Shown: one piece after another, positions 1 through 9,410 of the stretch
Position numbering within the stretch: the first letter of the stretch is position 1
Layout: each line of letters begins with the position of its first letter
NCBI RefSeq assembly: GCF_000376825.1
Contig: NZ_AQXW01000004.1
Span: forward strand, 62,001 to 126,000
Length of the DNA stretch: 64,000 nucleotides
Source of the DNA: Demetria terragena DSM 11295
GTDB lineage: Bacteria > Actinomycetota > Actinomycetes > Actinomycetales > Dermatophilaceae
Direction: 5' to 3'
Notes under the pieces: model-generated
Database searches by the model: none
Seen by the model: the letters and a program-made list of their open reading frames with translations, nothing else
Told to the model about the DNA's origin: nothing
Position numbers and translations under genes: made by a program

Positions 1-49
1 GTCCGATTGGTCTGTCTGTCCTTCCGACCTGAGCCGACCCAACCCCGCG

Positions 50-78
50 TTGCTCGCTTCTGGCGGACTCGCTAGGTT
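50..78 (+). promoter_or_regulatory. Candidate promoter of mihF
   Basis: A -35-like TTGCTC (50-55) and a -10-like TAGGTT (73-78) are separated by exactly 17 bases. The predicted transcription start is near 85, giving a leader of about 73 bases before the mihF GTG. This is inferred from consensus matching only. Confidence 0.45.
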
Positions 79-85
79 CGAGCGA

Positions 86-101
86 ACACCGTCGACGGTG
101 T
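86..101. promoter_or_regulatory. 16-bp perfect palindrome at the predicted mihF start site
   Basis: ACACCGTCGACGGTGT is a perfect palindrome placed at the predicted +1 of the mihF promoter. It could be an operator or the base of a leader hairpin. No regulator is identified. Confidence 0.4.
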
Positions 102-157
102 CGAGATGGTGACGCGCACGGTCGCGTCGGCAGGTGACGACAGGAGGAGTTGGACTC

Positions 158-478
158 GTGGCACTTCCTTCACTGACCCCCGAGCAACGCGCGGAGGCAT
201 TAGAGAAGGCTGCCAGGGCTCGGCGTGAGCGGGCAGCGGTCAAGAATCGGCTGAAGCACGCCCAGGGTTCCCTGCGCGAGGTGATCGAGAGTGGCAGGAC
301 CAACGAGGTCATCGGAAAGATGAAGGTATCCGCCCTGCTGGAGTCCTTGCCCGGAGTGGGCCGGGTACGCGCCCGACACATCATGGCCGAGGTCGGTATC
401 TCGGAGAGCCGGCGCGTGCGTGGACTCGGAGTCAACCAAACGGCCGCCCTCCTCCTCCGCTTCGAGAACCGAGTCTGA
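158..478 (+). CDS. mihF: Integration host factor, actinobacterial type (mIHF)
   Basis: Encodes a 106-residue nucleoid-associated DNA-binding protein of the mycobacterial IHF family, which bends and compacts DNA. The C-terminal half carries the family's helix-two-turn-helix core, with LPGVGRVRARHIMAEVGI followed by RRVRGLGVNQ. The GTG at 158 is chosen because a strong AGGAGGAG ribosome site lies at 142-149; an upstream in-frame GTG at 134 would put that site inside the gene. The length agrees with the conserved core of the mycobacterial protein. It is followed after 6 bases by gmk, the usual actinobacterial neighbour. Confidence 0.93.
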   Translation: MALPSLTPEQRAEALEKAARARRERAAVKNRLKHAQGSLREVIESGRTNEVIGKMKVSALLESLPGVGRVRARHIMAEVGISESRRVRGLGVNQTAALLLRFENRV

Positions 479-484
479 CCGCCC

Positions 485-1099
485 GTGACCGAGAACAAGG
501 CGATAAACCAGGCGATGGCCCCCGCTACTTCTACCCAGCCGCTGGTTGTCCTCGCCGGCCCCACCGCAGTCGGCAAAGGCACCGTGGCGGCCTATATCCG
601 GGAGAACTATCCCGAAGTCTGGCTCTCGGTGTCCGTGACCACCCGCCACCCACGACCGCGCGAGGTCGACGGGGTGCATTACCACTTCATCTCGCAAGAA
701 GAGTTCGATCGACTCGACGCTGAGGGCGGACTGCTGGAGTCTGCTGTCGTGCACGGGCGTGCGTCATATGGAACACCCCGGCAACCAGTGCTCGACGCCA
801 TCGCCGACGGAAGGCTCCCGCTGCTAGAGATTGACCTCCAAGGTGCACGCCAGGTACGGCAGCGGATGCCCGATGCCCACCTGGTCTTTCTCGAGCCGCC
901 TTCATGGGAAGAACTCGTCCGCCGACTGGTGGGTCGGGGCACCGAGACGGAGCAAGAACGCGCGATTCGATTGGCTACCGCCCGGGAAGAACTGGCGGCA
1001 AAATCCGAGTTCGACCGCGCCATAGTCAACGACGATGTTCGGCGAGCGGCCGAGGAACTCGTACTATGGATGCGCAACCCCCAACGCGACGAGAGTTGA
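485..1099 (+). CDS. gmk: Guanylate kinase
   Basis: Phosphorylates GMP to GDP with ATP in purine nucleotide synthesis (204 residues, normal length for the family). The P-loop is GPTAVGKGT near residue 25, followed by the GMP-binding region [21 protein letters not shown] and the [13 protein letters not shown] segment of the kinase core. The GTG start at 485 sits just after mihF and has no clear ribosome site, so translation may be coupled; an ATG at 515, closer to the conserved domain, is the alternative. rpoZ follows after 6 bases, as in most actinobacteria. Confidence 0.93.
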   Translation: MTENKAINQAMAPATSTQPLVVLAGPTAVGKGTVAAYIRENYPEVWLSVSVTTRHPRPREVDGVHYHFISQEEFDRLDAEGGLLESAVVHGRASYGTPRQPVLDAIADGRLPLLEIDLQGARQVRQRMPDAHLVFLEPPSWEELVRRLVGRGTETEQERAIRLATAREELAAKSEFDRAIVNDDVRRAAEELVLWMRNPQRDES

Positions 1100-1105
1100 A
1101 CACCT

Positions 1106-1369
1106 GTGTCTGGCACAAAGGCCGCCCCCGAAGGCATCACGAACCCCCCGATCGACGACCTGCTTCAGCTCGCTGACAGCAAGTACGCCTTGGTCATCTA
1201 CTCAGCTAAGCGCGCCCGTCAGATCAACGCCTACTACTCCCAGCTCTCCGAAGGACTGCTGGAGTATGTCGGGCCGCTGGTCGACTCACAGGTCAACGAC
1301 AAGCCGTTGTCGGTGTCGCTACGCGAGATCAACGAGCGCCTCCTCACGATGGAGCGCCAGGAAGCCTGA
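1106..1369 (+). CDS. rpoZ: RNA polymerase omega subunit
   Basis: An 87-residue omega subunit that helps fold and assemble the beta' subunit of RNA polymerase. The conserved core reads [20 protein letters not shown] followed by KRARQIN, the typical omega motif contacting beta'. The GTG start lies 6 bases after gmk, and the size matches actinobacterial omega. It sits in the gmk-rpoZ-coaBC housekeeping run. Confidence 0.95.
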   Translation: MSGTKAAPEGITNPPIDDLLQLADSKYALVIYSAKRARQINAYYSQLSEGLLEYVGPLVDSQVNDKPLSVSLREINERLLTMERQEA

Positions 1370-1399
1370 GCCTCGGCTCAGGGCTCCCGCGCAAGCTGA

Positions 1400-2644
1400 A
1401 TGCGCATCGTTCTCGGTGTCAGCGGAGGCATCGCGGCGTACAAGGCGTGTCTGCTGCTGCGCCGCCTGTCGGAGCAAGGCCATGAGGTCACGGTCATTCC
1501 GACTGAGGCGGCGCTGCGCTTCGTCGGCGAACCAACCTGGGCGGCGCTCTCTGGCCGTCCGGTCCAACACGACGTGTGGACGTCCGTCCACGAGGTGCCG
1601 CACGTACGCCTGGGGCAGTCGGCCGACTTGGTCATCGTCGCTCCGGCCACGGCCGACCTGATCGCGAAGGCCGCGCACGGGTTGGCCGACGATTTGCTCA
1701 CCAACACTCTGCTGACGACGCAGGCGCCAGTGGTGATCGCGCCGGCGATGCATACCGAGATGTGGCAGCACGCGGCGACCCAGGCCAATGTTGCGACCCT
1801 ACGGGACCGCGGCCTGCACGTGATGGACCCCGCGAGCGGTCGACTCACTGGCTCCGATACCGGGCCAGGCCGGCTCGCCGAGCCCGAAGACATTGAGGCC
1901 TTCGCGCTGGCTGCCGTGCAGGAGAGCCTTGGCGCCGGTGGTGCTTCCGCATCATCAGCGCTCGATCTGGCCGGCACCCGGGTGCTGGTGAGCGCCGGTG
2001 GGACCCGGGAGCCACTGGATCCGGTGCGCTATCTCGGCAATCGCTCGAGCGGTAAACAAGGGCACGCACTAGCCGAGGACGCTTCGCGCCGTGGTGCCCA
2101 AGTCACCCTGGTCACCACCACTGACCGACCGGCCCCAACAGGTGCGGACGTCGTAGGCGTTGAAACCGCGCTCGAGATGCGTGATGCAGTGCTGAGTCGG
2201 GCCGCCGACCACGACATCGTGGTGATGGTCGCGGCCGTCGCGGATTTCCGGCCCAAGGCTCGAGTCGACAGCAAAATCAAGAAGACCATTGGCCAGGACG
2301 ACGCTCCCACCATCGAACTCGTCCGTAATCCGGACATTCTGGCCGAACTCGTGCAACAGCGGGGCGAGGCACGCTTCCCCATCCTGGTGGGCTTTGCCGC
2401 AGAGACCGGGGATCGCGACGGGGGAGTGCTCGACCATGCCCGCGCGAAGTTGATTCGCAAAGGCTGTGATCTGTTGGTAGCCAACGAAGTCGGTGACGGC
2501 GTGACCTTTGGCCAAGACACCTCCACGGTCCATCTACTACGTCTGGCCCACCCCGATGAGGTGCAGACCATCGGTCCTGCCGATAAGGATGTCGTGGCGC
2601 GCGCGGTGTGGGATGTCGCCGTTGAGATGCACTCCTGGTCCTAG
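1400..2644 (+). CDS. coaBC: Bifunctional phosphopantothenoylcysteine synthetase/decarboxylase
   Basis: Two consecutive steps of coenzyme A synthesis in one 414-residue protein. The N-terminal CoaC half (about 1-180) is a flavoprotein decarboxylase with SGGIAAYKA at the start, the catalytic-region His in HVRLGQSADLVIVAPATA, and PAMHTEMW, the actinobacterial form of the PAMNxxM motif. The C-terminal CoaB half (about 195-414) contains SAGGTREPLDPVRYLGNRSSGK, AAVADFRPK, the KIKK lysines and the CTP-binding-side NEVGDGVTFG. ATG at 1400 follows rpoZ by 30 bases. The reaction assignment rests on family knowledge. Confidence 0.95.
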   Translation: MRIVLGVSGGIAAYKACLLLRRLSEQGHEVTVIPTEAALRFVGEPTWAALSGRPVQHDVWTSVHEVPHVRLGQSADLVIVAPATADLIAKAAHGLADDLLTNTLLTTQAPVVIAPAMHTEMWQHAATQANVATLRDRGLHVMDPASGRLTGSDTGPGRLAEPEDIEAFALAAVQESLGAGGASASSALDLAGTRVLVSAGGTREPLDPVRYLGNRSSGKQGHALAEDASRRGAQVTLVTTTDRPAPTGADVVGVETALEMRDAVLSRAADHDIVVMVAAVADFRPKARVDSKIKKTIGQDDAPTIELVRNPDILAELVQQRGEARFPILVGFAAETGDRDGGVLDHARAKLIRKGCDLLVANEVGDGVTFGQDTSTVHLLRLAHPDEVQTIGPADKDVVARAVWDVAVEMHSWS

Positions 2645-2732
2645 ACTCGGGAGCATTGCGGTAGCGGAGGCGCAACGTTTCGGGCCTCCTGCTTAGTCAG
2701 GTGCAGCTGTTATCCAGCGAAGAGGAGATTTC

Positions 2733-3953
2733 GTGGCACGCCTTTTTACGTCAGAATCGGTCACCGAGGGCCATCCCGACAAGATCTGCGACCAGATCAG
2801 CGACGCGATCCTGGACGCGATGCTCGCCCAGGACCCGCAGTCGCGGGTGGCGGTCGAGACCATGGTCACCACCGGCCTTGCGCACGTTGCTGGCGAAGTG
2901 CGGACGAAGTCCTATGCGCCGATCGCGCAGATTGTGCGCGACACCATCAGCGAGATCGGTTATGACTCCTCGACAAAGGGATATGACGGCACCACGTGTG
3001 GCGTGTCCGTCTCGATCGGCCAGCAGTCGCCCGATATTGCCCAAGGTGTCGACGAGGGCCACGAGAATCGGGTCGGGGGTGGCAAGGACCCGCTCGATGC
3101 GCAGGGAGCTGGCGACCAGGGCCTGATGTTCGGGTATGCCTGTGACGACACCGCTGAACTCATGCCGCTACCCATCTACTTGGCGCACCGCTTCGCCGAG
3201 CGGCTGACGCAGGTCCGCAAAGACGGAACGCTGCCGTACCTGCGTCCCGACGGCAAGACCCAAGTCACGATCGCCTATGAAGGTGAGAAGGCCCTCAAGC
3301 TGGACACCGTCGTGCTGTCGACCCAGCATGCTGAGGACATCAACCTCGATTCGATGCTCTCGCCGGACATCGAGCAGCACGTGTTGACGCCGGTCCTGGA
3401 AGACCTTGCTGCCAGCGGCAACGACCTGGACGTTTCTGACTACCGCAAACTCATCAATCCCACTGGCAAGTTCGTCATTGGTGGTCCCATGGGTGACGCG
3501 GGTCTGACCGGACGCAAGATCATTGTCGACACCTACGGCGGCATGGCCCGCCACGGTGGGGGTGCGTTCTCGGGTAAAGATCCCTCCAAGGTGGACCGCT
3601 CGGCGGCTTACACCATGCGCTGGGTCGCCAAAAATGTCGTCGCGGCCGGGTTGGCCAAGCGCTGCGAGGCGCAGGTGGCTTACGCAATTGGTAAGGCCCA
3701 GCCGGTCGGTCTGTACGTCGAGTGCTTCGGTACCGAGACCGCGCCGCTCGAGAGCATCCAGAAGGCCATCACCGAGGTCTTCGACCTTCGTCCGGCGGCC
3801 CTGATCCACGAGCTGGACCTCTTGCGACCCATCTATAAGCCGACGGCCGCCTATGGTCACTTCGGCCGTACGAGCGCCGAAGGTGTCGACAACGCCTTCA
3901 CCTGGGAGCGCACCGACAAGGTCGACGCACTGCAGCGGGCCGTTCGCGGCTAG
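2733..3953 (+). CDS. metK: S-adenosylmethionine synthetase
   Basis: Makes S-adenosylmethionine from methionine and ATP (406 residues, usual length). Visible signatures are [20 protein letters not shown] at the N terminus, the metal- and ATP-binding [12 protein letters not shown], and [19 protein letters not shown] near the C-terminal third. The GTG start has a good AGAGGAG ribosome site about 10 bases upstream. The 88-base gap after coaBC shows no riboswitch-like structure. A strong hairpin at 4031-4060 probably ends the transcript. Confidence 0.97.
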   Translation: MARLFTSESVTEGHPDKICDQISDAILDAMLAQDPQSRVAVETMVTTGLAHVAGEVRTKSYAPIAQIVRDTISEIGYDSSTKGYDGTTCGVSVSIGQQSPDIAQGVDEGHENRVGGGKDPLDAQGAGDQGLMFGYACDDTAELMPLPIYLAHRFAERLTQVRKDGTLPYLRPDGKTQVTIAYEGEKALKLDTVVLSTQHAEDINLDSMLSPDIEQHVLTPVLEDLAASGNDLDVSDYRKLINPTGKFVIGGPMGDAGLTGRKIIVDTYGGMARHGGGAFSGKDPSKVDRSAAYTMRWVAKNVVAAGLAKRCEAQVAYAIGKAQPVGLYVECFGTETAPLESIQKAITEVFDLRPAALIHELDLLRPIYKPTAAYGHFGRTSAEGVDNAFTWERTDKVDALQRAVRG

Positions 3954-4030
3954 ACCCGATCTGCTCGGCCGGTGTCGAGGATGTCGGTACTGCGCGGTTG
4001 AATCGGGGCATGGGCGCAGAACACTCGCAC

Positions 4031-4060
4031 GGGGACGGACAACTTCACCTGTCCGTCCCC
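4031..4060 (+). terminator. Hairpin terminator after metK
   Basis: An 11-bp perfect stem (GGGGACGGACA / TGTCCGTCCCC) encloses an 8-base loop. There is no T run after it, which is common in high-GC genomes. It argues that priA does not begin upstream at 3998 or 4010, because either start would place the hairpin inside the coding region. Confidence 0.6.
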
Positions 4061-4066
4061 GTTGCT

Positions 4067-6091
4067 GTGCCAGCACGCCGCGCTTCCGGTGGGACTGTTG
4101 CTATCGCCGACGTCGATCCCATCGCGGTCGTGCGATGTGAGACCGGGCTGCCACACCTGGACCGCCCGTTCGAATACCTGGTCCCGCAGGCGGCTGCGCA
4201 GGATGCTGTTCCGGGCGCGCGGGTACGTGTCCGATTCGCCGGGCAGGACGTTGCCGGGTTTATCGTGGCGCGGCGCTCCACGGCTGAGCACGAAGGAAAA
4301 TTAGCTCCGCTGCGCACCGTGGTCAGTTCCGAGCCGGTGCTGACAGCCAGCACGCTCGATCTCGCCGAGCGGGTTGCAGCGCGCTATGCGGGAACGGTCG
4401 AAGATGTCCTCCGCCTCGCGATCCCCCCGCGACATGCCCGGGCCGAAAAGGCGTTGTCCATGACGGGCGAGCGGCCCCACGTCGCGGTGCCCGAATCGTT
4501 GGGGCCGTGGGAGCACTACCCGGCCGGGCCAGCGCTAGTGGGGCGCATCACCGCTGGGGGAGACCCGGCGGCAAGTTGGCTGTGCCACCCGGGCGCGCCA
4601 TCGGCTGATGCGGCGGACCCGCGATCGTGGTCCAGGTGTGTGGCGAGCCTGGCCGGGCATGCGCTGGCCGCCGGGCGCGGGGTGCTCATCCTGGTCCCGG
4701 ATAGCGCCGATGTCGATGAGCTCGATGCGGCCATGACGGCTGCGTTAGGCACCCACCAGCATGTCCGTCTCAGCGCCGACCAGGGCGCGCAGGCTAGATA
4801 TACCGCTTGGCTCAAAGTTCTCCGTGGCCATGTGCGGTGTGTGATCGGCACTCGCGCGGCGGCCTATGCACCAGTCACGGACCTGGGTCTGATCGTGAGT
4901 TGGGATGACGGGGATGATTCCTTCGCCGAGCCCCGCGCGCCGTACGCGCCGACGCGTGAGGTGTTGAGACTGCGGGCGGAGGCCGATGGTGCTGCCCTTG
5001 TCCTGGGTGGTTACACCCGGTCGGTACCCGTCCAGCAGTGGCTCGAGGACGGCTTTGTCCGGGCGGTCGAGCCCGCGAAAGGTGCGCGGCGGCCTGCCCT
5101 GGTCTACGTCGCGGGCGAGGACCACGACGTGGCCCGCGATGGCCCGGCAGCGCGCGCTCACCTGCCGAGCTCCGCGTGGCGAGCGGCCAAGAAGGCGCTC
5201 GAACTCGGGCCAGTCCTCGTTCAAGTGCCGCGCCGCGGTTATCTGCCCTCCCTGTCCTGCCAGACCTGCCGTCGACCGAGCCGATGTCAGGCATGTCAAG
5301 GACCGCTGTCCCAGCCAGCGCGGGCCGCCCGTCCGGTCTGCCGTTGGTGCGGCACCGAGGCAGACCGAGTGGTCTGCCCCTCCTGTGGCGACGATCGAGT
5401 GCGGTCCGGTGTAGTCGGGGCGTCTCGAACCGCTGAAGAACTCGGCCGGGCGTTCCCTGGCGTGCCCGTGATCCAGTCCAGTGGAACCACTGATCGGCCC
5501 GAAGTCGGCGACACCCCGGCGCTGGTTATCGCTACCCCCGGGGCCGAACCGACGGCGACCAGCGGTTATGCCGCGACGCTGCTCCTCGATGCGTGGGCCC
5601 TGCTCGACCGGCCAGCGTTGGACGCTGGCGCTGAAGCTTTTCGTAGGTGGTGCGCGGCCGCGGCTCTGACCCGGTCCAGGGACGACCAAGGCGCGGTCGT
5701 CCTGTGCGGTGCGCCCACGCATACGACACTTCCACCCGTCGAAGCACTCGTGAGGTGGGCTCCGGCGTGGTACGCCGAGCGCGAGGTGCACGACCGGCGA
5801 GAGCTGGGACAGCCGCCAGCATCCTGGATGGCGATGCTGACTGGTGGGCGCGCCGCGGTTCAGGGCTTGCTTGATGTGGTGGAACTGACCGATGACGCGA
5901 TCGTGCTTGGCCCACTGGAGATGCCGACGCGCGCCGGTGGCGAAGGCAGCGTGCAGGCGCTGATTCGTGCTTCGCATGACTCGGGTCCGCGATTGGCCAA
6001 GGCGTTGCACGATGCCCGGAGCGTACGCAGCGCCCGGAAGACGCCGGGAAGTGTGCAGGTTCGCATCGACCCCCACCCCAGCCTGCTGTAG
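4067..6091 (+). CDS. priA: Primosomal protein N' (PriA), actinobacterial helicase-defective type
   Basis: A replication-restart protein homologue. The N-terminal DNA-binding domain is recognisable from LPHLDRPFEYLVPQ and the downstream PGARVRVRFAGQDVAGFIV. A zinc-ribbon cluster with CQTCRRPSRCQACQ and CRWCGTEADRVVCPSCGDD lies in the middle. No Walker A motif (GxTGSGKT) is seen where active PriA helicases have one, which is the known situation in actinobacteria, so unwinding activity is doubtful. Longer in-frame starts exist at 3998 (TTG) and 4010 (ATG), but they would read through the metK terminator. GTG 4067 is the first start after it, and GTG 4130 also keeps the conserved domain. Confidence 0.85.
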   Translation: MPARRASGGTVAIADVDPIAVVRCETGLPHLDRPFEYLVPQAAAQDAVPGARVRVRFAGQDVAGFIVARRSTAEHEGKLAPLRTVVSSEPVLTASTLDLAERVAARYAGTVEDVLRLAIPPRHARAEKALSMTGERPHVAVPESLGPWEHYPAGPALVGRITAGGDPAASWLCHPGAPSADAADPRSWSRCVASLAGHALAAGRGVLILVPDSADVDELDAAMTAALGTHQHVRLSADQGAQARYTAWLKVLRGHVRCVIGTRAAAYAPVTDLGLIVSWDDGDDSFAEPRAPYAPTREVLRLRAEADGAALVLGGYTRSVPVQQWLEDGFVRAVEPAKGARRPALVYVAGEDHDVARDGPAARAHLPSSAWRAAKKALELGPVLVQVPRRGYLPSLSCQTCRRPSRCQACQGPLSQPARAARPVCRWCGTEADRVVCPSCGDDRVRSGVVGASRTAEELGRAFPGVPVIQSSGTTDRPEVGDTPALVIATPGAEPTATSGYAATLLLDAWALLDRPALDAGAEAFRRWCAAAALTRSRDDQGAVVLCGAPTHTTLPPVEALVRWAPAWYAEREVHDRRELGQPPASWMAMLTGGRAAVQGLLDVVELTDDAIVLGPLEMPTRAGGEGSVQALIRASHDSGPRLAKALHDARSVRSARKTPGSVQVRIDPHPSLL

Positions 6092-6119
6092 CCGTCGGCA
6101 GTTTGATTGGGTGGGCGCT

Positions 6120-6806
6120 GTGGATATGCACCGTGATCGCGAGTTGAGCGACGACGTACTCGATGACCCGACACTGGCACCGAGTCTTGTTGACGCCGTG
6201 GTGTTTGACCTTGGCAATGTGCTTATCCGCTGGGATCCCTTTCGCGCCATCGCCGCGGGTGTCGGCGAGGAGCGCGCGCGGGCGTTTCTCAACCATGCGA
6301 GCTTCGACTTCGCCGCGTGGAACCACGCCCAGGACGCGGGGCGCAGTTGGGTCGACGGCGAAGAGGCTGCGATCGCCTCCCATCCTGACTTGGCTGACGA
6401 AATCCGTGCCTACCGTGCCAACTTCAGCGCATCGCTGGTCGGTCCAGTGGATGACACCGTTGCCGTCTTGCGCGACCTCCATCGGGCCGAGGTGCCACTC
6501 TTTGCCCTGACGAACTGGTCAGAAGAACTCTTCCCGGAGGCGGTGGCGCGTTTCGATTTCCTCGACCTGTTCCACGACATCGTGGTGTCGGGGGAGGAAG
6601 GGGTCGCCAAACCCGATCCGGAGATCTTCGATGTGCTCGAAGGCCGGCTGCGACACCTTGGTGGCTTGGAAGACAGCATCTTCATCGATGACAGCGAGAC
6701 CAACGTCCTGGCAGCAGAACGCCTCGGCATGGATGCCATCCATTTCACCGGACCGGGGCACCTGCGCGAGGATCTGCGCGCCCGTGGTCTTCCGTTACCT
6801 GCCTGA
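6120..6806 (+). CDS. HAD-superfamily hydrolase (epoxide-hydrolase/haloacid dehalogenase-like)
   Basis: A 228-residue phosphatase-type protein of the HAD family. Motif I is VVFDLGNVLIRWDP, where DLG replaces the usual DxD, so the second acid is missing as in the HAD-IA branch that includes YihX-like enzymes. Motif II is ALTNWS, motif III is the Lys in GVAKPDPEIF, and motif IV is IDDSETNV. The natural substrate cannot be predicted. GTG at 6120, preceded by GGGTGGG, is chosen; ATG at 6126 is equally possible. It lies 28 bases after priA and is probably co-transcribed with it. Confidence 0.85.
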   Translation: MDMHRDRELSDDVLDDPTLAPSLVDAVVFDLGNVLIRWDPFRAIAAGVGEERARAFLNHASFDFAAWNHAQDAGRSWVDGEEAAIASHPDLADEIRAYRANFSASLVGPVDDTVAVLRDLHRAEVPLFALTNWSEELFPEAVARFDFLDLFHDIVVSGEEGVAKPDPEIFDVLEGRLRHLGGLEDSIFIDDSETNVLAAERLGMDAIHFTGPGHLREDLRARGLPLPA

Positions 6807-6890
6807 GTCCTCCGTGACGAGGGCGCGGTGGCGCCACCGGGGTCTCATTAGACTGGTGGCATTCCTCGTGCCATACCCCTAAGGATTTGC

Positions 6891-6956
6891 GTGCCCATCC
6901 GCCCCATCACGATCGTCCCAGACTGCCCACTCCGCGCCCTCGGATGTGCGACGTGA
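6891..6956 (+). pseudogene. Probable remnant of peptide deformylase (N-terminal 21 codons)
   Basis: A 21-codon frame begins with GTG at 6891 after an AAGGA ribosome site and ends in a TGA overlapping the fmt GTG (GTGA). Its product [21 protein letters not shown] closely resembles the start of actinobacterial peptide deformylases (M-x-I/V-R-P-I-x-I-x-x-D-x-x-L-R). Deformylase is commonly encoded directly before fmt. No other deformylase motif (GxGLAAxQ, EGCLS, HExxH) is present here. I infer an internal deletion that kept the translation start and the coupling to fmt. A chance short leader peptide is the alternative. Confidence 0.5.
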
Positions 6957-7894
6957 CCAGCACGGGCCTCCGCGTGGTGTTCGCCGGGACCCCAGAGGTC
7001 GCGGTGCCCTCGTTGCGGGCGCTGTTGGTATCACGGCACGAGGTCGTCGGCGTGGTGACCCGGCCAGATGCGCGCTCAGGTCGAGGCCGCCGCGAGGCCG
7101 CGTCACCGATCCGTGCGGTCGCGGGCGAACACGACCTGCCGGTGCTGACGCCGCAGCGTCCATCCGATCCAGACTTCCTTGCACACCTTCAGGAGTGGGC
7201 TCCAGATGTCTGCCCGGTGGTGGCCTACGGCGCCCTGGTGCCGCGCGCGGCCCTGGACATTCCGGCTTTGGGTTGGGTCAACCTGCACTTCTCTTTGTTG
7301 CCTGCTTGGCGTGGCGCAGCACCGGTCCAACACGCAATTCTGCACGGCGACGAAGTGACCGGCGCGAGTACCTTCCTCCTGGAGGAAGGTCTGGACACCG
7401 GTCCGGTGCTGGGGACGATGACCGAAACTGTGCGGCCCAATGACACGAGCGGCGACCTGCTCGGACGCCTTGCTGACGGGGGAGCAGGACTGCTCACCGC
7501 AACTCTGGACGCACTTGCCGACGGGGCTGTCACGCCCGTCGCGCAGGCCAACGACGGTGTCAGCCTGGCGCCGAAACTGACGCCGGTTGACGCCCAGATC
7601 GATTGGCAGCAGCCGGGATTCGCGGTCGACCGTCGAATCCGAGCCTGCACCCCGGCGCCTGGTGCTTGGACCACGCATCGTGGGGCGCGGCTCAAGATCT
7701 TTCCCGTGGAGGTCGCAGCGAGCCGGGAATTGGAACCAGGGCAGGTCCGGGCTGGCAAGCGCGAGGTACTGGTCGGCACAGGCGCCGGCGATGTGTGCCT
7801 GGGACGCGTGCAGCCCCAAGGCAAGAAGCTCATGGCCGCCGCCGATTGGGCGCGTGGCATCCGAATCAGTGAGAACGAGGTGCTCGGTGGCTGA
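6953..7894 (+). CDS. fmt: Methionyl-tRNA formyltransferase
   Basis: Adds a formyl group from 10-formyl-tetrahydrofolate to initiator Met-tRNA. The 313-residue protein has [19 protein letters not shown] at its start, the folate/catalytic-site sequence [20 protein letters not shown] with the essential Asn-His, and [11 protein letters not shown]. The C-terminal tRNA-binding domain begins around residue 210 ([13 protein letters not shown]). GTG 6953 overlaps the stop of the short frame before it, implying translational coupling; ATG 6944 and GTG 6887 are alternative in-frame starts. The end overlaps rsmB by 8 bases. Confidence 0.95.
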   Translation: MTSTGLRVVFAGTPEVAVPSLRALLVSRHEVVGVVTRPDARSGRGRREAASPIRAVAGEHDLPVLTPQRPSDPDFLAHLQEWAPDVCPVVAYGALVPRAALDIPALGWVNLHFSLLPAWRGAAPVQHAILHGDEVTGASTFLLEEGLDTGPVLGTMTETVRPNDTSGDLLGRLADGGAGLLTATLDALADGAVTPVAQANDGVSLAPKLTPVDAQIDWQQPGFAVDRRIRACTPAPGAWTTHRGARLKIFPVEVAASRELEPGQVRAGKREVLVGTGAGDVCLGRVQPQGKKLMAAADWARGIRISENEVLGG

Positions 7895-9410
7895 ACGACA
7901 GGGTGGATACCGCAACGATCGCGGTCGCCAGCGACCCGACACCCGACGCAATCCACACCGCGAGCGCTCGGCGCAGCGACCAGCCGATCGACGCCGCGAG
8001 TCTGATGCGCCACGGCGGGTCGCGTACGACCTCTTGCGCGCCGTGGATCGCGGCGCCTACGCCAATCTCGAACTCCCTAAGTTGCTGCGAGCGGCTGGCC
8101 TGCGTGGTCGAGACGCATCCTTTGCCACCGAGTTGTCCTATGGGGCTATTCGGATGCGCGGACTCTATGACCCCATCATCGAACTAGCTGCCGGACGGCC
8201 CGCAACGCAAATCGATCCGCCGGTGCTCGACACCCTGCGCCTCGGAGCCCACCAGTTGTTGTCGATGCGCGTGAAGCCGCACGCGGCCGCCTCGGAGACC
8301 GTCGCCCTCGCACGAACGGTGAACGGTGCCGGTGCTGCGGGCTTCGTGAACGCGGTATTGCGCCGGATCAGCGAGCGAACCCGCGAGGAGTGGATTTCCG
8401 AGGTGACCGCAGGGAGGGACGAGGACGACGCGCTTGCCGTCGAGTACTCACACCCTGCGTGGATGGTGCGCGCCTTGCGCGCCTCGCTGGCCGAAAGCAC
8501 GACCAGCGATGGGCCGGACGCTACGGGTGAGCTCCGGGAGTTGCTCGCGGCACACAACGAGCCGGCCAAGGTGGCCCTCGTGGCGCGTCCTGGGTTGTGT
8601 GATGTTGAGGAATTGGTCGATGCGGGTGCCACCGCCTCCGAGCTATCACCAGTCGGCGCTTTGATGGAGGCTGGCGACCCAGGTTCGATTGCTGCGGTCC
8701 GGGAGACCCGCGCTGCCGTTCAGGATGAGGGCTCCCAGTTGCTCGGCATGGTCTTGGCCACCGCGCCCACGACATCGAGCGCGCCGGGGGAGCCCGAGCG
8801 GTGGCTTGACCTGTGTGCTGGCCCGGGAGGCAAGGCCGCCTTGCTCGCGACCCTCGCGCAGCAGCAGGGTGCCCAACTTTTCGCCAATGAGTCCAGCGAG
8901 CATCGGGCCGATCTCATCGACCAAACGCTCCGCGCCGCCGTTGCTGCGGGTATCGAGGTCATGGTCGGAGTGGGTGATGGGCGTGACCTCGGAGCGGAAG
9001 AGCCCGCGGCCTACGACCGGGTACTCGTCGATGCACCGTGTACGGGTCTCGGGGCCTTGCGCAGGCGTCCCGACGCACGCTGGCGCCGGACCGCCAATGA
9101 CATCGCCGATCTCACGACGCTCCAAGAGGAGCTCCTTGCTTCGGCGATTGAGGCGACCCGTATCGGCGGGCTGATCGCGTACACGACGTGTAGTCCACAT
9201 GTGGCCGAGACGCGTGTTGTCGTCGACGCTGCCGCCCGGTCGGGAACGGTCGAGCTCATCGATGCGCGTCCATACTTCGTCGATGCGGCAGGCAACCAGA
9301 TCAAGGCCCTTGGCGAGGGACCGACCGTTCAGTTGTGGCCACACCGTCACCGCACCGACGGGATGTACATCGCGCTGATGCGCCGCACCGAAAAGGACCA
9401 GTCAGCATGA
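7887..9410 (+). CDS. rsmB: 16S rRNA m5C967 methyltransferase
   Basis: A 507-residue RsmB/Sun/Fmu-type rRNA cytosine-C5 methyltransferase. After a basic, disordered N-terminal tail of about 40 residues comes a NusB-like RNA-binding domain ([21 protein letters not shown]). The SAM-binding catalytic domain follows, with [14 protein letters not shown] (motif I), [20 protein letters not shown] (first catalytic-region Cys) and [11 protein letters not shown] (nucleophile Cys motif). GTG 7887 has a CGAGG ribosome site and overlaps fmt. The downstream rpe start overlaps its stop (ATGA). Confidence 0.93.
   Translation: MAERQGGYRNDRGRQRPDTRRNPHRERSAQRPADRRRESDAPRRVAYDLLRAVDRGAYANLELPKLLRAAGLRGRDASFATELSYGAIRMRGLYDPIIELAAGRPATQIDPPVLDTLRLGAHQLLSMRVKPHAAASETVALARTVNGAGAAGFVNAVLRRISERTREEWISEVTAGRDEDDALAVEYSHPAWMVRALRASLAESTTSDGPDATGELRELLAAHNEPAKVALVARPGLCDVEELVDAGATASELSPVGALMEAGDPGSIAAVRETRAAVQDEGSQLLGMVLATAPTTSSAPGEPERWLDLCAGPGGKAALLATLAQQQGAQLFANESSEHRADLIDQTLRAAVAAGIEVMVGVGDGRDLGAEEPAAYDRVLVDAPCTGLGALRRRPDARWRRTANDIADLTTLQEELLASAIEATRIGGLIAYTTCSPHVAETRVVVDAAARSGTVELIDARPYFVDAAGNQIKALGEGPTVQLWPHRHRTDGMYIALMRRTEKDQSA

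Noticed and set aside
2645-2732. Possible SAM riboswitch before metK.
   Set aside because: The 88-base gap has none of the conserved SAM-I/II/IV blocks; only a ribosome site is visible.
4131-6091. Missing Walker A motif in PriA as a newly broken gene.
   Set aside because: Loss of the helicase motifs is normal in actinobacterial PriA, and the rest of the frame is intact.
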